Shown: positions 1 to 7,763 of the stretch, piece after piece
How positions within the stretch are numbered: the stretch's first letter is position 1
How the letters are laid out: every line of letters starts with the position of its first letter
Assembly (NCBI GenBank): GCA_900766165.1
Contig: CAAFUK010000050.1
Span: forward strand, 1 to 31,188
Direction: 5' to 3'
Origin: an uncultured Collinsella sp.
GTDB taxonomy: Bacteria > Actinomycetota > Coriobacteriia > Coriobacteriales > Coriobacteriaceae
DNA: 31,188 bases
Made by a program: the position numbers and the translations under genes
The notes under the pieces: generated by a model
The model's input: the letters and a program-made list of their open reading frames with translations, nothing else
The model's database searches: none
Told to the model about the DNA's origin: nothing

Positions 1-58
1 GAAATAGGGACTGATTAGACCTTTTAACTGGTAAAACAGTCCCTATTTCACCGCAACT
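1..58. repeat. 67-bp palindromic repeat, type D, left edge cut by window
   Basis: Bases 1-13 (gaaatagggactg) are perfectly complementary to 37-49 (cagtccctatttc). The right flank at 44-58 (tatttcaccgcaact) is identical to 24534-24548, the right end of a complete 67-bp palindrome at 24482-24548. If this copy is also 67 bp, nine bases of its left end lie before the window and should read close to agttgcggt. It has no coding content and looks like a REP-type intergenic element. Confidence 0.7.
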
Positions 59-187
59 CATGAAGACGCCCCTCAAGCACGGTCCCATCAGGGAAAAGGG
101 CACATATCGGCAAAGTGCAATTCAGACCCTTCCAACTTTGTATATGCAGCACCCTAAGTAAAACGCGGCGACCCCTTAGTTACCGCA

Positions 188-310
188 GGCCGCGCACAGG
201 GCTACCTCCCAAATCTTTCCGCAGGACGGAGGAGCCCCCGCCGCACGTAGTGCGCAGCGGGGGCTCCGACATGTCCGAGGACGATTTGGGAGGTAGCCCT
301 GTGCGCGGCC
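188..310. repeat. Very long nested inverted repeat (about 123 bp)
   Basis: Positions 188-215 and 283-310 are perfect 28-bp inverted repeats. Inside them 231-241 (ggagcccccgc) pairs perfectly with 257-267, and 243-246 (gcac) pairs with 250-253. The segments between inner and outer arms (216-230 and 268-282) are only partly complementary. The whole unit can form one long cruciform or RNA hairpin. It sits upstream of the ftsE promoter. Short open frames across it on both strands read similar peptides because of the symmetry and are unlikely to be genes. It could be a non-autonomous mobile element, a terminator-like insulator or a dispersed Collinsella repeat. Confidence 0.85.
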
Positions 311-358
311 GGTGAGACCAGGCTCCGCCATGCTTCTTATGTGCAGCAAAGCTAATGC

Positions 359-367
359 TGCTAAAAT
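359..367 (+). promoter_or_regulatory. Candidate extended -10 promoter for ftsEX
   Basis: TG at 359-360, one base, then TAAAAT at 362-367 gives an extended -10 element about 45 bp before the ftsE start. No good -35 box is visible at the usual distance, which extended -10 promoters can tolerate. This is pattern recognition only. Confidence 0.4.
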
Positions 368-412
368 ACAAAGCGCTCATGTAGTTTAAACGCACGACGA
401 TAAGGAGCACCA

Positions 413-1633
413 GTGGGTAACCACTTCCGTACCTCCGGTGCGGGCGATGATGCCCCCAAGACGCAGGCAGGCGTCCAGGGCAGTCGTTTCGCCACTCCGG
501 ATTCAGAGGGCCAGCCTGTTGCTCAGGCCCCCGCTCAGCCGGCAGATCAGGCACAGCCGGCATCCGATCCCTTTGCCTACAATCCAACCAGCGATGTCGC
601 GCTTTCCGGCACGGCGGGTTTTGAGCCCGTTCAGGCCGTGACCGCTCGCGTGGAGCAGCCTCAGGCTGGTGCCGCCACGCCGCAGCCTACCATGGCCGGC
701 ATTCCCGACCCCATGGCCCCTGCGACGCCGGCTCCTCAGCCTGCGCAGTCCGGTCTCTTTGCCGCTATTCCCGACCCCACGCAGCCTGCTGCCCCGGTGG
801 TCGAGCGCGATCAGGCGGCCGAGGTCGCAAGCCTCGATAACGCGCTCAACAACCCCGATTTTACGTCGGTGTTTGCGCCCATCGATCCGCAGGCCAGCCG
901 CAAGAAGATGGCCAAGCAGGCCGGTGTCGAGCCCGTTATCCTTATGGAGCATGTCACCAAGATCTATCCGGCACAGCCCAACAAGCCTGCACTCGACGAC
1001 ATCAACATCGAGATCTATCCGGGCGAGTTCGTCTTCCTGGTCGGTCACTCCGGTTCGGGTAAGACCACGCTGCTGTCGACGCTCAACCGCGACGTCAAGC
1101 CGACGAGTGGCCGCATCCTGGTTGCCGGTCAGGACCTCATGAAGATCAAGAACCGCAAGGTTCCGTTCCTGCGCCGCCAGATTGGCGCCGTGTTCCAGGA
1201 CTTTAAGCTTCTGCCGCAAAAGACCGCCTACGAAAACGTGGCGTTTGCCCTGCAGTGCATCGGCAAGCCCAAGGGCGTCATTCGCAGCCAGGTGCCCGAG
1301 GTGCTGCGTCTGGTCGGTTTGGCCGATCAGATGGACTCGCTGCCCGACCAGCTTTCCGGTGGCGAGCAGCAGCGCGTTGCCGTCGCCCGCGCTATGGTCA
1401 ACCGTCCGCCGCTGCTGATTTGCGACGAGCCCACGGGTAACCTCGACCCGGCGATCTCGCTGGGCATCATGAAGCTGCTCGAGCGTATTAACCGCACCGG
1501 CACCACCGTGATCGTCGCCACGCACGACCGCGAGATGGTCGATAGCATGCACCGTCGCGTGATCGCCCTCGAGGGCGGCCACGTTATCCGCGACCAGGAG
1601 AGGGGAGGTTACGGCAACTATGGCACCAACTAA
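413..1633 (+). CDS. ftsE: Cell-division ATP-binding protein FtsE with long N-terminal extension
   Basis: ABC-transporter ATPase that pairs with FtsX at the division septum to control peptidoglycan hydrolases. The ATPase domain begins near residue 175. It has Walker A GHSGSGKT (211-218), the ABC signature LSGGEQQR (from 314), Walker B LLICDE (334-339) and the H-loop His371. Family members are usually about 220-230 residues; this one has 406. The first 174 residues are low-complexity, rich in Pro, Ala and Gln, with IPDP motifs repeated. The GTG start at 413 has a clear ribosome-binding site (aaggag, 402-407). An internal ATG at 908 would give a near-standard FtsE but has only a weak Shine-Dalgarno match, so I favour the long form. 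The 3' end overlaps ftsX by 14 bases, indicating coupled translation. Confidence 0.93.
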   Translation: MGNHFRTSGAGDDAPKTQAGVQGSRFATPDSEGQPVAQAPAQPADQAQPASDPFAYNPTSDVALSGTAGFEPVQAVTARVEQPQAGAATPQPTMAGIPDPMAPATPAPQPAQSGLFAAIPDPTQPAAPVVERDQAAEVASLDNALNNPDFTSVFAPIDPQASRKKMAKQAGVEPVILMEHVTKIYPAQPNKPALDDINIEIYPGEFVFLVGHSGSGKTTLLSTLNRDVKPTSGRILVAGQDLMKIKNRKVPFLRRQIGAVFQDFKLLPQKTAYENVAFALQCIGKPKGVIRSQVPEVLRLVGLADQMDSLPDQLSGGEQQRVAVARAMVNRPPLLICDEPTGNLDPAISLGIMKLLERINRTGTTVIVATHDREMVDSMHRRVIALEGGHVIRDQERGGYGNYGTN

Positions 1634-2540
1634 CGTGGGCTACTCCTTCAAAGAGGCAATCAGCCACTTCTTCCGTAACTGGACTACCTCGCTCGGCGCC
1701 GTCATCACGATCTTCCTTTCGCTGTTTATCATCGGCCTGTTCATCATGGGCTCCGCGATGCTGAACTCCGTGATCGGCACCGTCGAGGATCAGGTTGTCA
1801 TCAACGCGTTCATTAGCGATGACGCCGATCAGGCCGATGTTCAGGCTTTTGAGGCCGAGCTTAAGACATGGAATAACGTCAAGTCCGTGACCTATAAGGA
1901 CAAGGACGACGCGCTGGCCGAGTATACGAGCAAGATGTCGGGCAACGCCGACGCCACCATGAGCGCACTCGATGGCCAGAACCCGCTGCCGGCTTCGTTT
2001 GCAATTGAGATGGACGATCCGTCCAAGGTCGAGAGCACGGCCAAAAAGCTCAAGAAGGATGCCGATTTCCAGAAGATCGCGGATGACGGCGACGTCAACG
2101 CGAGCGTGCTGTACGGCCAGGAGGAAGTGAGCCGCCTGTTCCAGGTGACCAACTATATCCGCATCGCCGCCGTGGTGCTCGTTGGCCTTCTGACCTTTAT
2201 CGCTTTCATCTTCATCAACAACACGATTCGCCTATCCATCACGGCGCGTCGTCGTGAGATTGCGATTATGCGTCTGGTCGGCGCCAGCAACGGCTTCATT
2301 CGCGGCCCGTTTATCACCGAGGGCGTACTGCAGGCCATTTTGGGCTCGCTGCTTTCCATCGGCGTTCTGGAGCTGCTGCGCAATCTGATGATTCCGCGTC
2401 TGCAGGAGAGCATCGGCTGGATGTCGTTTGCCCTGCCGATGCAGTACTACCTGGTGACCTATGCTGCGCTGATTCTGGTCGGCGTGATTATCGGCCTCTT
2501 TGGTTCTGCCATCGCCATGCGTCGCTACCTGCGCGTGTAG
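1620..2540 (+). CDS. ftsX: Cell-division protein FtsX
   Basis: Membrane partner of FtsE. The 306-residue protein has the standard FtsX plan. There is one transmembrane segment near residues 22-46, then an extracellular domain of about 130 residues that in other bacteria contacts murein hydrolases. Three more transmembrane segments follow, near 180-202, 238-256 and 275-298, with the FtsX/MacB-type sequence NNTIRLSITARRREIAIMRL after the second. The ATG at 1620 lies inside ftsE, with a ggggagg ribosome site at 1602-1608. No peptidoglycan-hydrolase gene follows in the operon, so the hydrolase it controls must be encoded elsewhere. Confidence 0.95.
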   Translation: MAPTNVGYSFKEAISHFFRNWTTSLGAVITIFLSLFIIGLFIMGSAMLNSVIGTVEDQVVINAFISDDADQADVQAFEAELKTWNNVKSVTYKDKDDALAEYTSKMSGNADATMSALDGQNPLPASFAIEMDDPSKVESTAKKLKKDADFQKIADDGDVNASVLYGQEEVSRLFQVTNYIRIAAVVLVGLLTFIAFIFINNTIRLSITARRREIAIMRLVGASNGFIRGPFITEGVLQAILGSLLSIGVLELLRNLMIPRLQESIGWMSFALPMQYYLVTYAALILVGVIIGLFGSAIAMRRYLRV

Positions 2541-2565
2541 GCATGCCTGGAATTCATCCCTTCCA

Positions 2566-2598
2566 ACGGGTCGTCTCTTATGGGGCGGCCCGTTTTTT
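2566..2598 (+). terminator. Rho-independent terminator after ftsX
   Basis: The stem acgggtcg (2566-2573) pairs with cggcccgt (2586-2593) with one G-T pair, followed by six T bases. It closes the ftsEX transcription unit. Confidence 0.85.
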
Positions 2599-2625
2599 GT
2601 CCCCTAGGGATCATTTGGGTAGACT
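2597..2625 (+). promoter_or_regulatory. Candidate promoter for rnr
   Basis: A TTGTCC -35 element (2597-2602) and a TAGACT -10 element (2620-2625) are separated by 17 bases, 38 bp before the rnr start. The -35 overlaps the T-tract of the ftsX terminator. Confidence 0.5.
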
Positions 2626-2663
2626 CTTGGGATGTAAACGGCAATCGATAGTTAGGAGGCGCC

Positions 2664-4799
2664 ATGGGGCGCAATAACAAGCATAAGCGTGGAGCTCGCA
2701 ATAAGCGCGGGCCGGTACGCAGCGAACGTCGTCCGAGCCTGACCGGGCGCGTGCAGCTCCATGAGCACAGTGCCTACGTTGTAACCGAAAACGGCGACTA
2801 CAAGGTCATGGGTCGCGGCAAGCGTGAGATCATGGACGGCGATACCGTTGCTGTGAGCATTAAGAATAGCCCGCACGGTGAGCGGCGCGCCGTGATCGAA
2901 GGCGTGGTTGAGCGCGCAGCCATAAGCGTGGTTGGTACGTACCAGATCGCCGGTCCGCTCGGTGTGATTGAGCCGCTCGATTCGCGCCTGAAGGCCGACT
3001 TCTTCATTCTGCCCGAGGATACCTCGGCGGGTCGTCTGGGTGTCCACCCGGGTGATGCCGTTGTCGCGCGCATTTTGACCTACCCGACGCGCCTGGAATC
3101 GGGCACTGTGACGATCGAACGCCGCATTGGCGGAGATGACGCGCCCGATTTGGGCGTTCAATATGTGATGGCTCGCTACGGCTATACCGATAGCTATCCC
3201 GAGGCCGCGCTAGACGAGGCCGAGGGGCTTTCGCTCGATGTGTCCGCGGCGCTTAAGGACCCGCTCCGCTGCGATCTGCGCGACCGCTTTGTCATCACGA
3301 TCGACCCGGTCGACGCGCGCGACTTTGACGATGCCATTTCGCTGGAGCGCACGCCCGAGGGTGGCTATAAGCTGGGTGTGCATATCGCCGACGTTTCACA
3401 CTATGTGGCTTGGGACGGGCATATCGATCTTGAGGCTCGCCATCGCACGACATCGGTGTATCTGGCCGATCGCGTGCTTCCCATGCTGCCCGAACGCCTG
3501 TCCTGTGACCTGTGCTCGCTTCGCCCTGACGAGGACCGTCTTGCGTTTACCGTCGATATCGAGCTCGATGCGCAGGGTCGCGTGCGGCATTACGATCCGT
3601 ACCCCAGCGTGATTCGCTCGCGTGTGCGTATGGACTATGACGGCGCCGAGGCGCTGCTGGTGCGTGCCGGCGCGGTTGAGTATTCGGTGCTGGAGGGTGC
3701 GGCCGAGGATGTTGCGGCTGCTGAGACCTCGCGCGAGGAAGCGCTTGAGCGCGGTCTTGCATGCGAGGAGACCGCCCGCGGCTACAACATCGACCTCGGC
3801 GATTTCCTTGTCGCCGCCAACGAACTCGCCGAACTTCGCCGTCGTATTCGTCGCGCCCGCGGCTCAGTCGATTTTGACACGGCCGAGATTCGCGCTCTAT
3901 TGGATGAGGACGGAGTGCCCGTGCAGATTGTGGCGCGCGAGCGTTCGTGTGCCACGTCGCTTATCGAGGAAGCCATGCTGCTCGCCAACGAGTGCGTTGC
4001 AGAGTGGCTGGCGGACCGTGATATCGAGGCCTGCTATCGCGTGCATGAGGATCCGAGCCCCGATAGCCTGCACGGTGCCGCCGTTGCGCTGGCGCAGCTG
4101 GGCATCATCGACGACCGCCGTGCGGCTGGTATTGCCCTGGGAAGTCCCGATGAGCTGCAGGCTGCGGTCGACGCCGCGGCTGGCACGGCCAACGCGCCGC
4201 TTGTCAACACGCTGCTGTTGCGCAGCATGCAGCGCGCACTGTACAAGCCGCGCAACGAAGGCCACTTTGCGCTTGCCGCTCCGTGCTACTGCCACTTTAC
4301 GAGTCCTATCCGCCGCTATCCCGATTTGGTGGTGCACCGCGTGCTCAAGCTGCAGCTGGCCTATGAGCAGCTGGGCGGCAAGGACGCCTTGGCACGCACG
4401 CCCCGGCTCATCGGTAAGGGTCGCGAGTCCCTGCCACGCATTCTGCCGCAGATTTGCCGTGCATGCAGCGATGCGGAGCGTGCGGCCGATGCCGCCAGCC
4501 ATGCGACGCAAAAGATCAAGATTGCCCAGTACTACGAGGATCGCCTGGGCGAGCGCTATGCCGGATCCGTCTCGTGGGTTAGCAGCATGGGCCTCTTTGT
4601 GCGCTTGGACCTGACGCAGGTCGAAGGCTTGGTTTCGATCAAGAGCCTGGGCAACGAGTGGTTCGAGTTTGACGAGGACGCGCTCACGCTCACAGGTGCC
4701 GACACGGGGACCCGCTATGAGCTGGGGCAGCGCGTGGTCATCGAGGTCTCGCGCGTCAATACCACGCGTGGGCACTTGGACTTTAAGCTAATCCATTAG
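2664..4799 (+). CDS. rnr: Ribonuclease R (RNase II/RNB family 3'-5' exoribonuclease)
   Basis: Processive 3'-5' exoribonuclease that degrades structured RNA and acts with trans-translation on defective mRNA. The 711-residue protein starts at an ATG with an aggagg ribosome site at 2654-2659. A basic N-terminus and cold-shock-like region come first. The RNB domain follows, with the catalytic acidic motif DPVDARDFDDA; Asp214, Asp220, Asp222 and Asp223 match the metal-binding aspartates of the family. HIADVSHYV and LPERLSCDLCSLRPDEDRLA are further RNB signatures. An S1 RNA-binding domain occupies about residues 629-705. There is no Lys-rich C-terminal tail of the E. coli type. In many bacteria rnr is directly followed by smpB; here smpB lies 3.9 kb downstream. 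RNase II is the alternative name, but the length and S1 arrangement favour RNase R. Confidence 0.95.
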   Translation: MGRNNKHKRGARNKRGPVRSERRPSLTGRVQLHEHSAYVVTENGDYKVMGRGKREIMDGDTVAVSIKNSPHGERRAVIEGVVERAAISVVGTYQIAGPLGVIEPLDSRLKADFFILPEDTSAGRLGVHPGDAVVARILTYPTRLESGTVTIERRIGGDDAPDLGVQYVMARYGYTDSYPEAALDEAEGLSLDVSAALKDPLRCDLRDRFVITIDPVDARDFDDAISLERTPEGGYKLGVHIADVSHYVAWDGHIDLEARHRTTSVYLADRVLPMLPERLSCDLCSLRPDEDRLAFTVDIELDAQGRVRHYDPYPSVIRSRVRMDYDGAEALLVRAGAVEYSVLEGAAEDVAAAETSREEALERGLACEETARGYNIDLGDFLVAANELAELRRRIRRARGSVDFDTAEIRALLDEDGVPVQIVARERSCATSLIEEAMLLANECVAEWLADRDIEACYRVHEDPSPDSLHGAAVALAQLGIIDDRRAAGIALGSPDELQAAVDAAAGTANAPLVNTLLLRSMQRALYKPRNEGHFALAAPCYCHFTSPIRRYPDLVVHRVLKLQLAYEQLGGKDALARTPRLIGKGRESLPRILPQICRACSDAERAADAASHATQKIKIAQYYEDRLGERYAGSVSWVSSMGLFVRLDLTQVEGLVSIKSLGNEWFEFDEDALTLTGADTGTRYELGQRVVIEVSRVNTTRGHLDFKLIH

Positions 4800-4825
4800 C
4801 CAAATCACGACTCGTGGCGGGAGAA

Positions 4826-4860
4826 CGGAGGGCGGTCTTTCGGGGCCGCCCTCCGCGTTT
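4826..4860 (+). terminator. Terminator hairpin after rnr
   Basis: A perfect 10-bp stem, cggagggcgg (4826-4835) with ccgccctccg (4846-4855), has a ten-base loop and a short, weak T run afterwards. Confidence 0.7.
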
Positions 4861-4918
4861 GGATCGTGACTACCTTGCCGTCTGCTCGGCTGCCCGCTTA
4901 CCTGCTATTTGAGAGGTA

Positions 4919-4957
4919 AAACCTACCAAAATAAACCTGTCCCTTTTTGGCAGGTTT
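4919..4957. repeat. Inverted repeat just upstream of the recombinase gene
   Basis: aaacctaccaaaa (4919-4931) is the inverted complement of ttttggcaggttt (4945-4957) with one mismatch, and the spacer contains another aaacctgtccct. Possible roles are an operator, a recombinase binding site or a REP-like element with the gtccct core seen elsewhere in the window. Confidence 0.55.
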
Positions 4958-4976
4958 ACAAGAAAGCGGGGATGAG

Positions 4977-5582
4977 ATGGCGACGGTGTACGGTTATGCG
5001 CGGGTGAGCTCGCGCGATCAGAATCTGAACCGGCAGCTGGATGCGCTGGGCGCCTATGGTGTGGGCTCAGCGAATATTTATGCCGACCATGCGAGCGGCA
5101 AGGACTTCGATCGACCGCGTTATCGCGAGCTGCTGCACGTCCTGGGAGACGGGGACGTGCTGGTGGTGCTTTCTATCGACCGACTTGGCCGTAATTACTC
5201 CGAGATTCTTGAGGAATGGCGACGCATTACCAAGGATCTCGGGGTTGCCATTGTGGTGTTGGACATGCCATTGCTTGACACGCGCGCCAGGGCCAGCGGC
5301 GCGCCGGATGTGACCAACACCCTGATTGCCGATATTGTGCTGCAACTGCTGAGCTACGTGGCGCAGGTGGAGCGCGAGAATATCCATCGGCGCCAGGCGG
5401 AGGGGATTGCAGCGGCGCGGGCGCGAGGGGTTCGTTTCGGTCGACCTCGCAAGCCGTGCCCTCCTCAGTTTGAGCTGGTGCGCGATAGCTATGAGGCAGG
5501 CGATATTACGCGCAGCCAAGCAGCAAAGTGCCTGGGCGTGTGCGTGGGGACGTTCGATCGCTGGATGCGCGAGGCGGGGTAG
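4977..5582 (+). CDS. Small serine recombinase (resolvase/invertase family)
   Basis: Site-specific DNA recombinase of the resolvase/invertase family. From the ATG at 4977 it has 201 residues, the usual length. The catalytic region YARVSSRDQ places the nucleophile at Ser11, and SIDRLGRN carries the conserved Arg69 and Arg72. The E-helix region (QVERENIHRRQAEGIAAARA) and a C-terminal helix-turn-helix that binds DNA follow. A TTG 30 bases upstream (4947) could extend the frame, but it lies inside the inverted repeat and the protein family starts at YGYARVSS, so I chose 4977. No transposase, invertible gene or element ends are visible nearby. It may be a relic of a mobile element or a regulator of an invertible promoter located elsewhere. 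Confidence 0.9.
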   Translation: MATVYGYARVSSRDQNLNRQLDALGAYGVGSANIYADHASGKDFDRPRYRELLHVLGDGDVLVVLSIDRLGRNYSEILEEWRRITKDLGVAIVVLDMPLLDTRARASGAPDVTNTLIADIVLQLLSYVAQVERENIHRRQAEGIAAARARGVRFGRPRKPCPPQFELVRDSYEAGDITRSQAAKCLGVCVGTFDRWMREAG

Positions 5583-5687
5583 GGGTTTGCGTCGCTTTGT
5601 CGCTTCCTGTTGTGATTCAAATTTTGATACGGTGGCGATGTCATTTGGGGCTACACTCGCTGATATTCAAAAAAAGGAGGTAGGCCC

Positions 5688-6269
5688 TTGGCGCGCGTAA
5701 AACAAATAATCGGATGGACCGCGATCGTTCTGTTCGCTGCAACGCTGGCGGGCATCTGGGTGCTGACGGAGCAAAATGCGGTGGAGACGTCGTTGCTGAG
5801 CGAGTCCACCGCGCGTGTGGTGGAGGGTCAGGCTACGGGCGTACAGGCTGCCAATGCCACGGGTGAAGCTCAGACGGAGAACGGAATGACCGGGGGCACC
5901 GATTCGGCTGCCTCGAATGTACGGTCTGGCCGACTTGCTTCCATTCGCATGTGGGTGGGCACGAACGTCCGTCGCGTTGCCCATACCGTAGAGTTTTTCT
6001 TCGTCGGATTGTTCGCCTCGGTGGTCGTGGTTTGCTTTTCCAGGCGTCCGTGGAGCGTATGCTCCCGTTGCCTGCCCGCATTGCTATTTTGCGCCGCCTG
6101 CTCCGTTGGCGATCAGGTGCATAAGATCTTTGTTCCCGGCAGGCATTTCGACGTTATCGATTTAGGATTCGATGCTGCGGGCTATGTCACCGCGATGCTG
6201 TTGGTATTGCTGGCAGCGGCGTTGGTGCGCCATGCGACTCGGCCGATCGGCGCCCATGCGAGGCGCTAG
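5688..6269 (+). CDS. VanZ-like family membrane protein
   Basis: A 193-residue membrane protein starting at TTG (5688), chosen because an excellent ribosome site aaggagg (5674-5680) precedes it by seven bases. An N-terminal transmembrane segment (about residues 7-27) is followed by a polar stretch of about 60 residues. The VanZ-like core comes next: RRVAHTVEFFFVGLFAS, then DQVHKIFVPGRHFDVIDLGFD, matching the family pattern of an R..AH..EY motif and an (E/D)..Q.F.PGR..D..D motif, and a final transmembrane segment near 165-186. VanZ relatives are linked to glycopeptide resistance or envelope functions, but most have no known role. Neighbouring genes give no functional clue. Confidence 0.8.
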   Translation: MARVKQIIGWTAIVLFAATLAGIWVLTEQNAVETSLLSESTARVVEGQATGVQAANATGEAQTENGMTGGTDSAASNVRSGRLASIRMWVGTNVRRVAHTVEFFFVGLFASVVVVCFSRRPWSVCSRCLPALLFCAACSVGDQVHKIFVPGRHFDVIDLGFDAAGYVTAMLLVLLAAALVRHATRPIGAHARR

Positions 6270-6391
6270 CCTTAAGACGAGACATCGCGACTGCCTATGC
6301 TTCGACATTGACTACAATAACGGCTGCAATCGCGAGTGGTCGTCGATGTGCAGTTTTCCAGACACCTGTTTTCTCTAAGAAAGGAAATCCC

Positions 6392-6751
6392 ATGGCGGTA
6401 TTGTTTGTTGAATATCCCAAGTGCTCGACCTGTAAGAAGGCCAAGGCATGGCTGGACGAACATGGGGTAGAGTATATCGACCGCGATATCGTTTTGGACA
6501 ATCCCGCAGCTGATGAGCTTGCGACCTGGATTGCTCGTTCGGGGCTGCCGGTGCGGCGCTTCTTTAATTCGTCGGGCATGAAATATCGAGAGCTGGGCCT
6601 GAAGGCGCGTCTGGATGCGGGCATGACGGATCGGGAGTGCTACGAGCTGCTGGCGACCGACGGCATGCTGGTCAAGCGTCCGCTGCTGGTGGGCGACGAC
6701 TTTGCGATTCCTGGCTTTAGGGAAGCGGCTTGGGCCGAGGCGTTGCTGTAG
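6392..6751 (+). CDS. Spx/MgsR/ArsC-like thioredoxin-fold protein
   Basis: A 119-residue protein of the ArsC/Spx superfamily. The redox motif CSTC (Cys11-Cys14) follows the first beta strand in FVEYPKCSTCKKA. The remaining sequence (YIDRDIVLDNP, RRFFNSSGMKYRELGLK, LVKRPLLVG) matches the short YusI/YffB-type members. The ATG at 6392 has aaggaa upstream; an in-frame GTG/TTG extension to 6308 would add residues before the fold and is unlikely. Spx-type proteins bind RNA polymerase, whereas ArsC-type proteins reduce arsenate with glutaredoxin or thioredoxin. Sequence reading alone cannot decide between them. No ars genes lie nearby. Confidence 0.8.
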   Translation: MAVLFVEYPKCSTCKKAKAWLDEHGVEYIDRDIVLDNPAADELATWIARSGLPVRRFFNSSGMKYRELGLKARLDAGMTDRECYELLATDGMLVKRPLLVGDDFAIPGFREAAWAEALL

Positions 6752-6758
6752 CGGCTCC

Positions 6759-6804
6759 GAAAAGTGCGACCCGTTTTGAGCGCTCAGGATGGGACGTGTT
6801 TTCC
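6759..6804. repeat. Imperfect palindrome between convergent genes
   Basis: A perfect 10-bp palindrome tgagcgctca (6777-6786) is the centre of an imperfect inverted repeat whose flanks share a GGG.CG..TTTT pattern on both sides. It lies between the stop codons of the Spx-like gene and the minus-strand gene at 6824-7234, so it could act as a weak bidirectional terminator. Confidence 0.4.
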
Positions 6805-6823
6805 ATCGGCGGGCTCGCTCGGC

Positions 6824-7234
6824 TCAATCCTTGAGCTGTGCCCATTCGTGCGGACCGTAGACCTTTACGTGCTTGTTGGGCTTGCCGCTCCAGTACTCCT
6901 CGTCCATAAAGGGCAGATATGCCTGAACGCCGGGGCAGATAAAGGGGATCCGCTGCTGTTGCAGTCGCTCGCGCTGGCGCTGCTCCAGGTGCGCCTCGGA
7001 TATGACGGTCGGCATACCGGACAGCTCGACGAGGCTTGCCTGGATTCGCTTAAGGTCGGGGAGTCCCGCGTGCCATGACATCCGCATGATCAAAAAGGAT
7101 GCACGGCGGTATTTTGCCTGCATCACCGTGATGGCGGGGCGCAGAGTGGGATGGATTTTGTCCCGTTCGGGCCAAAGGTCAGCAGTGATCTCGAGGCCCA
7201 GGGTCTCCCATAGGTAATCAAGCTCTTCGTCCAT
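6824..7234 (-). CDS. Hypothetical protein, possible relative of MarR-like regulator N-terminal regions
   Basis: A 136-residue soluble protein on the minus strand, starting at ATG (7234) with gagg just upstream. It has no transmembrane segment or metal motif. The stretch RLQQQRIPFICPGVQAYLPF resembles a motif I recall in some MarR-like or AbiEi-like proteins of Firmicutes (a pattern like IPF.VPG.Q.YLP), where a winged-helix region would follow. Here the protein ends soon after, so it may be a stand-alone or shortened version. I do not recognise a firm family. It is convergent with the Spx-like gene. Confidence 0.6.
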   Translation of the reverse strand: MDEELDYLWETLGLEITADLWPERDKIHPTLRPAITVMQAKYRRASFLIMRMSWHAGLPDLKRIQASLVELSGMPTVISEAHLEQRQRERLQQQRIPFICPGVQAYLPFMDEEYWSGKPNKHVKVYGPHEWAQLKD

Positions 7235-7427
7235 GGCGCCTCGATATCTACGTGATCATTGATACTTCGATTGTGTTGCCTGGTGCTATCGTTTTCGCGG
7301 TAGAATCTGCCAACGGTTGACGGCTACCGCTCGCGGCGTTTTGCCCTTCGTGTGCAGCGGTCGACTTCACAGGTCCTTCACGTGTTGGCCGTATTTGACT
7401 GAATTTCAAAAAAGTCAAAATTGGGGC
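7235..7427. other. Intergenic region before the tRNA promoter
   Basis: No convincing gene is seen. A possible TTGCCT...TAGAAT promoter lies near 7276-7310, with a 19-base spacer. A small hairpin pairs tttgact (7393-7399) with agtcaaa (7413-7419). No downstream T run marks it as a terminator, and no small RNA is recognisable. Confidence 0.3.
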
Positions 7428-7456
7428 TTGCGTCACGGCCGGACTTCCCGTATATT
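7428..7456 (+). promoter_or_regulatory. Promoter for the tRNA-Gln/tRNA-Glu unit
   Basis: TTGCGT (7428-7433) and TATATT (7451-7456) are separated by exactly 17 bases and lie 45 bp before tRNA-Gln. This is the best sigma-70-type match in the region. Confidence 0.6.
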
Positions 7457-7500
7457 TCTTTCTTGCGCAAAGGCACAGCCGAGCGCAGCGATGCAGTCAT

Positions 7501-7574
7501 TGGGATGTCGTCTAATGGCAGGACAGCGGATTCTGGTTCCGTCAATGGGGGTTCGACTCCCTCCATCCCAGCCA
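7501..7574 (+). tRNA. tRNA-Gln (anticodon CTG)
   Basis: The acceptor strands tgggatg (7501-7507) and catccca (7564-7570) pair fully. The anticodon stem gcgga/tccgt encloses the loop ttctggt with anticodon CTG. The T arm contains gttcgactc. The discriminator is G7571 and CCA is encoded (7572-7574). The tRNA is followed by tRNA-Glu 17 bases later. Confidence 0.95.
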
Positions 7575-7591
7575 TTGCATTTGCTACATAT

Positions 7592-7668
7592 GGCCCGTTC
7601 GTCTAGCGGTTTAGGACGCCGCCCTCTCAAGGCGGAGATCACCAGTTCGAATCTGGTACGGGCTACCA
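7592..7668 (+). tRNA. tRNA-Glu (anticodon CTC)
   Basis: The acceptor strands ggcccgt (7592-7598) and acgggct (7658-7664) pair with one G-T. The anticodon stem ccgcc/ggcgg encloses ctctcaa, giving anticodon CTC. The T loop gttcgaatc is standard, the discriminator is A7665 and CCA is encoded (7666-7668). CTC reads GAG, a codon favoured in this high-GC genome. Confidence 0.95.
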
Positions 7669-7679
7669 CAAAATGAACG

Positions 7680-7707
7680 CCCGGGCCTCGCAAGAGACCC
7701 GGGTTTT
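7680..7707 (+). terminator. Terminator after the tRNA pair
   Basis: cccggg (7680-7685) pairs with cccggg (7698-7703) across a twelve-base loop and is followed by tttt. It ends the tRNA transcript before the next gene. Confidence 0.75.
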
Positions 7708-7763
7708 GTGTATCGACCGTATATACGGCGTCTGCCGTGTTTCGCTCAGATCGAGGAGTAGCC

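Noticed and set aside
180..587. 135-codon minus-strand frame across the long hairpin
   Set aside because: Its repeated peptide comes from the inverted repeat and it runs into ftsE.
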